Positions 1 to 5,252 of a stretch of DNA of 5,252 nt are shown here, one piece after another. The first letter of the stretch is position 1; each line of letters begins with the position of its first letter. The notes beneath the pieces are model-generated. The model did no database searches. It saw only the letters and a program-made list of their open reading frames with translations, and had not been told where the DNA came from. This stretch comes from Flavipsychrobacter sp. (GTDB lineage Bacteria; Bacteroidota; Bacteroidia; Chitinophagales; Chitinophagaceae). The translations under genes and the position numbers were made by a program. The stretch lies in the NCBI GenBank assembly GCA_021156265.1, contig JAJNBR010000223.1, positions 1 to 5,252 of the forward strand. Reading direction: 5' to 3'.

Positions 1-520
1 AAAATCAACAACAAAAGCGAACATTTTGTCCGCCAAACACGCAACTGGCAAGGTATTCACAAACCAAGGCTGCGGCTTTGTAACAAAAACGGATCAGCGC
101 AATCAGAAAAATCGGCCTGATCTGAGGTTCAGACAACTAACAAATTGAAACCAAAACCCGCATCAATACTATCACATGAAGAGTAACACTATTTCAATCC
201 CGGCAAGCGAAATGTTACAGGTAACAACGACATCATTGTTACAAACTACCGGCAAATTGTTTCCTCCTGTTTGTCTCTCAATACCCGATATGGCAACATT
301 GGCAACAAAAATAGCGGACATGAAAACGGCCTGTCAACTACAAACCGTTGCTATTCAATCAATGATCAGCAACCCGTCTCAGCAAAGAGTACAAAAAGCC
401 GAAAATCATGACAAAAACGGCAACAAAAGTTATCAACGAATATGCAAAAACCTTAATAGCACCAACCAACACCATCATGACATCATTATTTATAATGTGC
501 AATATGCAAGTCTTCCGCTT
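1..520. other. A/C-rich stretch with no convincing gene
   Basis: No recognisable protein or RNA gene was found here. The plus strand is strongly rich in A and C (for example 45 of 60 bases in 421-480), which makes stop codons rare in several frames at once. A plus-strand frame is open from an ATG at 176 to a stop at 559, but a second plus frame is also open from about 187 to 408. The 176-559 frame runs through the -7 promoter element and start codon of the next gene, and its Gln/Asn/Thr-rich product resembles no family I know. The left edge is open in two plus frames (to stops at 118-120 and 146-148), so the tail of an upstream gene cannot be excluded. Small dyads lie at 77-87, 121-133, 213-226 and 235-245. 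Confidence 0.55.
77..245. repeat. Dyad motifs related to TTTGTTACAAA
   Basis: Three small symmetric sites share a TTGTTAC core. Positions 77-87 read TTTGTAACAAA, whose reverse complement TTTGTTACAAA matches 10 of 11 bases of 235-245 (ATTGTTACAAA). Between them, 213-226 is the perfect dyad TGTTACAGGTAACA. The spacing and symmetry would suit a dimeric regulator, but no known operator is matched and the nearest supported gene starts 300 bases downstream. The A/C-rich background also raises the chance of coincidence. Confidence 0.25.
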
Positions 521-528
521 TACCTTTG
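521..528 (+). promoter_or_regulatory. Bacteroidota-type -7 promoter element of the class D beta-lactamase gene
   Basis: TACCTTTG is an exact match to the Bacteroidota consensus TAnnTTTG. It ends 20 bases before the ATG at 549, predicting a leader of roughly 15 bases. No clear TTTG or TTG box stands at the -33 position. The element sits inside a small dyad, CCGC (515-518) and GCGG (528-531), which could be a regulator site or chance. Confidence 0.5.
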
Positions 529-548
529 CGGCAATTTAGTAGTCCATT

Positions 549-1406
549 ATGCGTATTAACCTCTTTTTGTTTAGCCTTTTGATCGTTTTTGCCTCCTCGT
601 GCCGCGAAGCGCGTATCCATGAAAAAAACGACTGGGGAAAGCACTTTGAAAAGCACGGCATCAAGAACGCCTGTTTCATACTGCGCGATAACAACCACGA
701 AACCGTACAATTTTATAATAAAGAACGTTGCCTGGAGCGCTTTTCGCCCGCTTCTACCTTCAAAATATTCAACTCGCTGGTGGCGCTGGAAACAGCCACT
801 GCCCCCGACGAGCAACTGGTGATCAAATGGGACAGCGTGGTGCGCCCCATCGCCGAATGGAACAAGGACATGAATATGCGCGAAGCGTTTAAGACCAGCA
901 ACGTGGGCTACTACCAGGAGATCGCTCGCCGCGTAGGACCGCATTTCATGCAGCACTACCTGGATACGGCCAACTACGGCAACAAACGCATGGGTGGCGC
1001 CATAGACCAGTTCTGGCTGAATGATACGCTGCAGATATCAGCCGACGAGCAGCTGGGTTTTGTAAAAAGGCTTTATTTCAACGAACTGCCTTTTTCTGAA
1101 AGAACGCAGCGCATTGTGCGCAGCATGATGCTGCAGGAAGAAACGCCTGACCATAAGCTGTACTATAAAACAGGCTGGGCCAAACTTCCGCAGAAACAAG
1201 TACTATGGGTAGTGGGCTATGTAGAAAAACTGGAGCACATGAAAGAGCACGAAAAATCGATGAACAAAAGCAATGTGCGCATGTATCCTTACTTTTTCGC
1301 GCAGAATTTCGAGATAGCGCCAAACGATACTACCAAAGACTGGTATAATGTTCGACTGGAGATACTAAAGGATGTGCTGGCTGATTTCGGAGCAATAAAA
1401 AAATAA
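549..1406 (+). CDS. Class D (OXA-family) beta-lactamase, predicted lipoprotein
   Basis: The predicted product (285 aa) is a serine beta-lactamase that would hydrolyse penicillins or related beta-lactams in the periplasm. All class D motifs are present: the STFK tetrad at 69-72 (nucleophile Ser69, Lys72 equivalent to the carboxylated lysine), SNV at 117-119 (the S-x-V motif), YGN at 143-145, the omega-loop tryptophan in FWL (Trp156), and KTGW at 207-210. The segment FWLNDTLQISADEQLGF is strongly OXA-like. The N-terminus is a lipoprotein signal: hydrophobic residues 4-15, then the lipobox ASSC with Cys18 as the lipidated residue. Oddities are Phe74 where OXA enzymes usually have Pro, Gly120-Tyr121 after SNV, and a charged insertion at about 226-246. 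The ATG at 549 gives the intact signal peptide and lies just after a -7 element. No blaI or blaR1 gene is visible nearby. A penicillin-sensor or catalytically weak homologue is a less likely alternative. Confidence 0.9.
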   Translation: MRINLFLFSLLIVFASSCREARIHEKNDWGKHFEKHGIKNACFILRDNNHETVQFYNKERCLERFSPASTFKIFNSLVALETATAPDEQLVIKWDSVVRPIAEWNKDMNMREAFKTSNVGYYQEIARRVGPHFMQHYLDTANYGNKRMGGAIDQFWLNDTLQISADEQLGFVKRLYFNELPFSERTQRIVRSMMLQEETPDHKLYYKTGWAKLPQKQVLWVVGYVEKLEHMKEHEKSMNKSNVRMYPYFFAQNFEIAPNDTTKDWYNVRLEILKDVLADFGAIKK

Positions 1407-1434
1407 AAAAAGCTGTTCTTAGAACAGCCTTTTT
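1397..1434. terminator. Bidirectional intrinsic terminator shared by two convergent genes
   Basis: A perfect 7-bp stem, GCTGTTC (1412-1418) and GAACAGC (1422-1428), encloses the three-base loop TTA. On the plus strand it is followed by C and five T (1429-1434). On the minus strand it is followed by seven U, one A and seven more U (1411 down to 1397), making it stronger in the metF direction. The beta-lactamase stop codon (1404-1406) lies in the A-run, and the loop itself is the metF TAA stop codon read on the other strand. Confidence 0.85.
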
Positions 1435-2372
1435 AAAACGTTATATACTACCTGGGGCTTGCCCAGTGTGTAGAAGTGTAACACCGGGGTGTTGTTTTTC
1501 AGCAGGTCCTTACACTGCTCCAGCAGCCAGTCTTCACCGATCCTATCGGAGTCTTCCGGGCTTTTCGCCTTCATCATTTCATTGTATAGCTCCACAGGAA
1601 CTTCTACGTTGAAGATGCTGGGTATCATATTGAGCTGGCGCTTGTTGGTAAGCGGTTTCAGACCCGGCAGAATAGGCACTTCCAGGCCGTGTTCTTTACA
1701 GCGGTTCACGAAATTATAATAGTGCTGGTTGTTAAAGAACATCTGCGTCGTGATGTAATCTGCACCCAGGTCTACCTTTCGTTTCAGGTACATGATATCC
1801 GTATCAAGATTCGGCGCCTCGAAATGCTTTTCGGGGTAACCGGCAACGCCGATGCAGAAATCGGTTTTCACACCGTCCATGATATCTTCCTCCAGGTACT
1901 GGCCATTATTCAGGCCAATGATCTGTTTTACGAGGTCGTCTGCATATCGGTGTCCGCTGGGATGCGGGGTAAAGAACTTCTCATTGGCCGCAGCATCGCC
2001 ACGAAGTGCGAGTACATTCTTAACACCTAAGAAGTGAAGGTCTATCAACGCATTCTCGGTTTCTTCCTTGCTAAAACCACCACAAATAAGATGCGGTATT
2101 GCTTCCACCTTATATTTATTCATAATGGCCGCGCATATGCCCACCGTACCCGGGCGCTTGCGGATCTCTACACGCTCAAAGCTTCCGTCACTACGCTTTT
2201 TATATACCTGCTCGGCGCGGTGATAGGTAACGTTGACAAACGCGGGTTTAAACTCCATCAGCGGATCGAGATGACTATATATAGAGTCGATACTTTTACC
2301 CTTGGTAGGCGGAAGGATCTCCAGCGACACGATTGGGCCCTTAGCTTCAGCTAGATACTGTGTGACTTTCAT
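1419..2372 (-). CDS. metF: 5,10-methylenetetrahydrofolate reductase
   Basis: This flavoenzyme reduces 5,10-methylene-tetrahydrofolate to 5-methyl-tetrahydrofolate, the methyl donor for methionine synthesis, in the cytoplasm. The 317-aa product shows the family's signatures in order: SLEILPP at 16-22 with the catalytic glutamate Glu18 (equivalent to E. coli Glu28), LRGD at 123-126, TTQMFFN at 208-214 in the folate-binding region, PGLKP at 236-240, and HFYTLGK at 299-305. It is slightly longer than the E. coli enzyme (about 296 aa); extra charged sequence lies around 55-75. I chose the ATG at 2372, giving MKVTQYLAEAK, because this matches Bacteroidota homologues as I know them; an in-frame TTG at 2384 overlaps the -7 promoter element and would lie upstream of the predicted transcript. 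No SAM riboswitch fits in the very short leader. No other methionine gene is adjacent. Confidence 0.95.
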   Translation of the reverse strand: MKVTQYLAEAKGPIVSLEILPPTKGKSIDSIYSHLDPLMEFKPAFVNVTYHRAEQVYKKRSDGSFERVEIRKRPGTVGICAAIMNKYKVEAIPHLICGGFSKEETENALIDLHFLGVKNVLALRGDAAANEKFFTPHPSGHRYADDLVKQIIGLNNGQYLEEDIMDGVKTDFCIGVAGYPEKHFEAPNLDTDIMYLKRKVDLGADYITTQMFFNNQHYYNFVNRCKEHGLEVPILPGLKPLTNKRQLNMIPSIFNVEVPVELYNEMMKAKSPEDSDRIGEDWLLEQCKDLLKNNTPVLHFYTLGKPQVVYNVLKRLF

Positions 2373-2381
2373 AAGAATGTG

Positions 2382-2389
2382 CAAAAATA
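2382..2389 (-). promoter_or_regulatory. Bacteroidota-type -7 promoter element of metF
   Basis: Read on the minus strand, TATTTTTG exactly matches TAnnTTTG. Only nine bases separate it from the metF ATG at 2372, so transcription should begin within a few bases of the start codon, giving a nearly leaderless mRNA. No -33 TTTG box is evident. An imperfect TGCA...TGCA inverted repeat spans 2380-2400 over this element and might be an operator, though its centre pairs poorly. Confidence 0.5.
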
Positions 2390-2461
2390 TATATTCTGCA
2401 TATAGTTTGCAGGGAATTTAAGCCTGCCCGATAACTAATAGATGAAAGCAGTGGAATTGTC

Positions 2462-2469
2462 TATTTTTG
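2462..2469 (+). promoter_or_regulatory. Bacteroidota-type -7 promoter element of lptB
   Basis: TATTTTTG exactly matches TAnnTTTG and is the same octamer as in the divergent metF promoter, 72 bases away on the other strand. It ends 15 bases before the TTG at 2485. It overlaps the alternative in-frame TTG at 2467, which argues against that codon as the start if this promoter is used. A -33 TTTG box is not evident at the usual spacing. Confidence 0.45.
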
Positions 2470-2484
2470 CTCAAAACCAGTAGT

Positions 2485-3237
2485 TTGAACCTCCGGATAC
2501 ATACCAAAGGGCTGATAAAGCGCTACCGCAACCGCACGGTGGTGAACAACGTATCGTTTGAAGTGAACCAGGGAGAGATCGTTGGGTTGCTCGGTCCTAA
2601 CGGTGCTGGGAAAACTACCTCCTTTTACATGGTGGTGGGGCTGGTAAAGCCGGACCAGGGTGAAGTGTTTCTAAACGACGAGAATATCACTAAACTTCCC
2701 ATGTATAAGCGCGCCCAAATGGGTATAGGCTATCTTCCGCAGGAGGCCTCGGTCTTCCGTAAGCTGTCTGTTGAGGATAATATTGCCGCCGTACTGGAAA
2801 TGACCAGGCTGACCAAGGCCGAACAGAAAGCAAAGCTGGAATTGTTGCTGGAAGAATTCAGGCTGACGCACGTGCGTAAAAGCCCGGGCGATGTATTGAG
2901 TGGTGGTGAACGACGCCGTACGGAAATCGCACGTGCACTTGCCGTAGACCCAAAATTTATACTTCTGGACGAGCCCTTTGCAGGCATTGACCCCATTGCG
3001 GTGGAAGATATCCAGGCTATCGTATCTAGGCTAAAATTCAAGAACATCGGCATTCTGATCACCGATCATAACGTGCAGGAAACCCTGTCAATCACCGACC
3101 GTGCTTACCTGCTTTTCGAAGGCAAGATCCTGAAAGCAGGTGTAGCAGAGGAGTTGGCCGCAGATGAACAGGTGAGAAAAGTGTATCTTGGCCAGCATTT
3201 TGTACTGAAACGAAAGGATCATACGCCGAGCAAGTAA
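2485..3237 (+). CDS. lptB: Lipopolysaccharide export ABC transporter ATP-binding protein LptB
   Basis: LptB is the cytoplasmic ATPase that, with LptF and LptG, powers extraction of lipopolysaccharide from the inner membrane. The 250-aa product is a single ABC domain: Walker A GPNGAGKTT at 37-45, Q-loop Gln86 in YLPQEASVFRKLSVEDN, signature LSGGERRR at 138-145, Walker B FILLDEP at 158-164 with catalytic Glu163, and H-loop His195 in ITDHN. The combination GGERRR, FAGIDPIAV and TDHNVQETL separates LptB from other ABC ATPases. Length is close to E. coli LptB (241 aa). No in-frame ATG precedes the conserved core. I prefer the TTG at 2485 because it aligns with homologue starts and lies downstream of the -7 element; a TTG at 2467 would add six residues. 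The GH3-family gene follows 54 bases later and may be in the same operon. lptF, lptG and lptA are not in this window. Confidence 0.94.
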   Translation: MNLRIHTKGLIKRYRNRTVVNNVSFEVNQGEIVGLLGPNGAGKTTSFYMVVGLVKPDQGEVFLNDENITKLPMYKRAQMGIGYLPQEASVFRKLSVEDNIAAVLEMTRLTKAEQKAKLELLLEEFRLTHVRKSPGDVLSGGERRRTEIARALAVDPKFILLDEPFAGIDPIAVEDIQAIVSRLKFKNIGILITDHNVQETLSITDRAYLLFEGKILKAGVAEELAADEQVRKVYLGQHFVLKRKDHTPSK

Positions 3238-3273
3238 AAGCAGCGGAACAGGAACAGATTTTATATATTTAAC

Positions 3274-3278
3274 AGGAG
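3274..3278 (+). promoter_or_regulatory. Possible Shine-Dalgarno site of the GH3-family gene
   Basis: AGGAG stands 13 bases before the ATG at 3292, farther than ideal. A second AGGAG copy abuts the ATG and is too close to work well. The sequence TATATTTA just upstream resembles, but does not match, the Bacteroidota -7 element TAnnTTTG, so an own promoter is unproven. Confidence 0.25.
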
Positions 3279-3291
3279 AAGACCATAGGAG

Positions 3292-4809
3292 ATGAGTATT
3301 ATTAGCCCGGCACTGAAAGGATTCATGAAATTGCGCCATAGCGCGATAGACAATTTCATGCTTAATCCGGTAGATACCCAGCTGCAAGTATTTAATGACT
3401 TGGTGGGCTCGGCACAATTCACCGAATATGGCAAGCAATACGGCTTTGAGAAAATAAATACTGTTGCCGATTTCAGGCGCCAGGTACCCATCAACGATTA
3501 CGATACACTAAAACCCCATATTGAACGCATACTGGAAGGAGAGCAAAATATTTTGTGGCCTTCACCTATCAGCTGGTTCGCTAAATCAAGCGGTACAACG
3601 AGCGATAAAAGCAAGTTCATCCCGGTAAGCAAAGAATCGCTGGATGATAATCATTATAAGGCCGGTAAAGATGTATTGGCATTATACATTCGCCAGTTTC
3701 CTGACTCTAAAGTGTTGTCAGGTAAATGCCTGGTGATCGGTGGCAGCCACCAGATCAATCAACTGAATGCCGATTCTTTTTTTGGCGACCTCTCGGCGGT
3801 GATGCTGCAGAACATGCCTTACTACAGCCATGTAATGCGTACTCCCGATCTTTCTATTGCCCTCATGGATGAATGGGAGCAGAAAATAGAAATGATGGCA
3901 CATACCACTATCCAGGAAAATGTGACCTACATAGCGGGCGTGCCTACCTGGACCATTGTGCTCTTCAAACGTATCCTCGAGATATCGGGTGCTAAAAACA
4001 TCCATGAAGTATGGCCTAACCTGGAACTGTACATACACGGTGGGGTAAGCTTTACACCGTATAGAGAGCAATTCAGGCAATTTATTCCTTCGGATAACAT
4101 GCATTACCTGGAAACCTACAACGCTTCTGAGGGTTTCTTTGCCGCGCAGGACGAAGTAGATAACCAGGGTGGCATGCTGCTTTTCCTGAACCATGGTATA
4201 TTCTACGAGTTCATGCCGACCGAAGAGTATGGGAAAGAGCAACCGCAGACGCTAAGCCTGGCCGAGGTGGAGCTGAATAAAAACTACGCACTCATCATCA
4301 GTACTAATGGCGGCTTGTGGCGTTACCTGGTAGGCGACACCATTCAATTTACGTCGCTCAATCCTTTCCGTATAAAAGTATCGGGAAGGATGAAACATTT
4401 CATCAACGCCTTTGGTGAAGAGGTGATCGTAGACAACTCTGACTTTGCTATTGCAGAAGCTTGCAAGCTTACAGGAGCCATAGTAAACGACTATTCGGCA
4501 GCCCCGGTTTATATGACCGGGGAAAGCAATGGTGCGCATGAGTGGATCATTGAATTTGAAACCCTCCCCTGCCCGCTTGAGCAATTCACCGAGGCAATGG
4601 ATAATGCATTGCAGAAGGTAAATTCTGATTACGAGGCCAAGCGGCACAAAAACATAGCCCTGAGAATGCCTATCGTGCATGTAATGCCCAAAAATGGTTT
4701 CAATCATTGGCTGAAGGATAAAGGTAAACTTGGCGGCCAGCATAAAGTACCGCGCCTCAGCAACGAACGCAAGTACCTGGAAGAAATGATGCCGTATACA
4801 AAGCAGTAG
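3292..4809 (+). CDS. GH3 auxin-responsive promoter family protein (acyl-acid amido synthetase-like)
   Basis: This 505-aa product belongs to the GH3 branch of the adenylate-forming superfamily. Plant GH3 enzymes activate a carboxylic acid with ATP and join it to an amino acid; the substrate of this bacterial relative is unknown. Visible motifs are the phosphate-binding loop SSGTTSDKSK at 99-108, TYNASEGFF at 275-283 (the family's Y-x-A-S-E-G motif), WRYLVGDT at 343-350, GRMKHFINAFGEE at 365-377 in the hinge region, and the C-terminal GGQHKVPRL at 481-489. All nucleotide-binding motifs look intact, so activity is expected. There is no signal peptide or clear membrane segment, so it should be cytoplasmic. 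The start at 3292 gives a normal-length protein and has AGGAG upstream. It lies 54 bases after lptB on the same strand, with no terminator seen between them, so co-transcription is likely. Only one base separates its stop from that of the next, convergent gene. Confidence 0.9.
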   Translation: MSIISPALKGFMKLRHSAIDNFMLNPVDTQLQVFNDLVGSAQFTEYGKQYGFEKINTVADFRRQVPINDYDTLKPHIERILEGEQNILWPSPISWFAKSSGTTSDKSKFIPVSKESLDDNHYKAGKDVLALYIRQFPDSKVLSGKCLVIGGSHQINQLNADSFFGDLSAVMLQNMPYYSHVMRTPDLSIALMDEWEQKIEMMAHTTIQENVTYIAGVPTWTIVLFKRILEISGAKNIHEVWPNLELYIHGGVSFTPYREQFRQFIPSDNMHYLETYNASEGFFAAQDEVDNQGGMLLFLNHGIFYEFMPTEEYGKEQPQTLSLAEVELNKNYALIISTNGGLWRYLVGDTIQFTSLNPFRIKVSGRMKHFINAFGEEVIVDNSDFAIAEACKLTGAIVNDYSAAPVYMTGESNGAHEWIIEFETLPCPLEQFTEAMDNALQKVNSDYEAKRHKNIALRMPIVHVMPKNGFNHWLKDKGKLGGQHKVPRLSNERKYLEEMMPYTKQ

Positions 4810-4810
4810 T

Positions 4811-5252
4811 CTACCTCCTCTTTTTTTTGCGACTAAACACCGGCTGCTTTACAACAGGAGCAGTTTTCGCTTCGTACACGGGAAATTCGAACGCACTTAT
4901 GGCAGCTGACATCCTTGCCAGCACCGGGCTGTTGCGGAGATACAACACAAACAGCGGGAACATTTTAAACACGCCACGTTTGGTGGTATTATTAAAATCC
5001 ACCCACGGGATCAATGCACCCAGCAGTGGCATGCCGAAGTAAATGATCAATACGCCATATATCGCAATGCGAGCCTCTTTACTAAAATTCCGCACAAAGA
5101 TGATATCAGCTATGATCACCAACAGGAACAGGAAGATCATATAACCATACAAGCCAATGTTCTGTCCGCCAAAAAGTATCCGTGCGTTAATGCCTTTCAG
5201 ACGTTCAAAAAACACCGCGATCCTATCCGCCGAAATAACTACTTGCTGCCCG
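4811..5252 (-). CDS. Membrane protein of unknown function, C-terminal part (start lies beyond the window)
   Basis: The frame is open from the right edge of the window to a TAG stop at 4811-4813, so only the last 146 or so residues are visible. A GTG at 5215 could be a start, but the frame continues upstream of it without a stop, so I treat the gene as partial. Two hydrophobic segments are clear: one around GYMIFLFLLVIIADIIFV and one around AIYGVLIIYFGMPLLGALIPW, joined by a short charged loop (RNFSKEAR). A third, weaker hydrophobic stretch is FKMFPLFVLYL. The protein ends in a strongly basic tail, SRKKKRR, probably cytoplasmic by the positive-inside rule. I recognise no family. The tail codons include a run of eight A (4821-4828 on the plus strand as T). 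It converges on the GH3-family gene with one base between the two stops. Confidence 0.75.
   Translation of the reverse strand, partial: GQQVVISADRIAVFFERLKGINARILFGGQNIGLYGYMIFLFLLVIIADIIFVRNFSKEARIAIYGVLIIYFGMPLLGALIPWVDFNNTTKRGVFKMFPLFVLYLRNSPVLARMSAAISAFEFPVYEAKTAPVVKQPVFSRKKKRR

Noticed and set aside
1..520. CRISPR array or tandem repeat
   Set aside because: Recurring short strings such as ACAAAAACGG (83-92 and 411-420) are only ten bases, irregularly spaced, and fit the A/C-rich background.
176..559. 127-codon plus-strand ORF ahead of the beta-lactamase gene
   Set aside because: Its low-complexity product matches no family I know, it runs through the promoter and start of the beta-lactamase, and a second plus frame is equally open there, so A/C-rich composition is the simpler explanation.
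486..956. 156-codon minus-strand ORF opposite the beta-lactamase
   Set aside because: It lies antisense to a gene with intact catalytic motifs and its product is His/Ala-rich without any recognisable domain; a codon-usage shadow.
2034..2354. 106-codon plus-strand ORF opposite metF
   Set aside because: Antisense to conserved metF sequence and without a recognisable product.
2372..2400. SAM or other riboswitch upstream of metF
   Set aside because: The -7 element lies nine bases before the start codon, leaving no transcribed leader for an aptamer.
3718..4743. Two long minus-strand ORFs (174 and 163 codons) opposite the GH3-family gene
   Set aside because: Both are antisense to a clearly coding sequence, have no recognisable domain, and have no promoter or terminator of their own.
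4806..4814. Terminator at the GH3/membrane-protein junction
   Set aside because: GTAGTCTAC is symmetric only because two stop codons face each other; its stem is three base pairs, too short for an intrinsic terminator despite the T8 run that follows.

Overview
The window looks like chromosomal DNA of a Bacteroidota bacterium, probably near the Chitinophagaceae; the family-level guess is inference. The evidence is a Bacteroidota-style LptB and MetF, a bacterial GH3-family protein, weak use of Shine-Dalgarno sites, and three exact matches to the Bacteroidota -7 promoter element TAnnTTTG, each placed just upstream of a gene start.

Layout: 1-520 is an A/C-rich stretch with no convincing gene, holding small dyad-symmetric motifs and a few doubtful short ORFs. 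549-1406 (+) encodes a lipoprotein-type class D (OXA-family) beta-lactamase. It converges on metF, 2372-1419 (-), methylenetetrahydrofolate reductase, and the two share one compact bidirectional terminator. A divergent intergenic region (2373-2484) carries the promoters of metF and of lptB (2485-3237, +), the ATPase of the lipopolysaccharide exporter. A GH3-family acyl-amido synthetase-like gene (3292-4809, +) follows lptB after 54 bases and may be co-transcribed with it. Its stop is one base away from the stop of a convergent membrane-protein gene (4811 to beyond 5252, -) that the window cuts off.

LptB (envelope biogenesis), the beta-lactamase (periplasmic defence) and the membrane protein all concern the cell envelope; MetF is one-carbon metabolism. 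The GH3 protein is the least understood member. I see no mobile element, CRISPR array, tRNA or rRNA, and nothing that amounts to a clear new multi-gene system. The points most worth a second look are the lptB-GH3 pairing, the shared terminator that uses the metF stop codon as its loop, the very short predicted leaders, and the odd composition of the first 520 bases.
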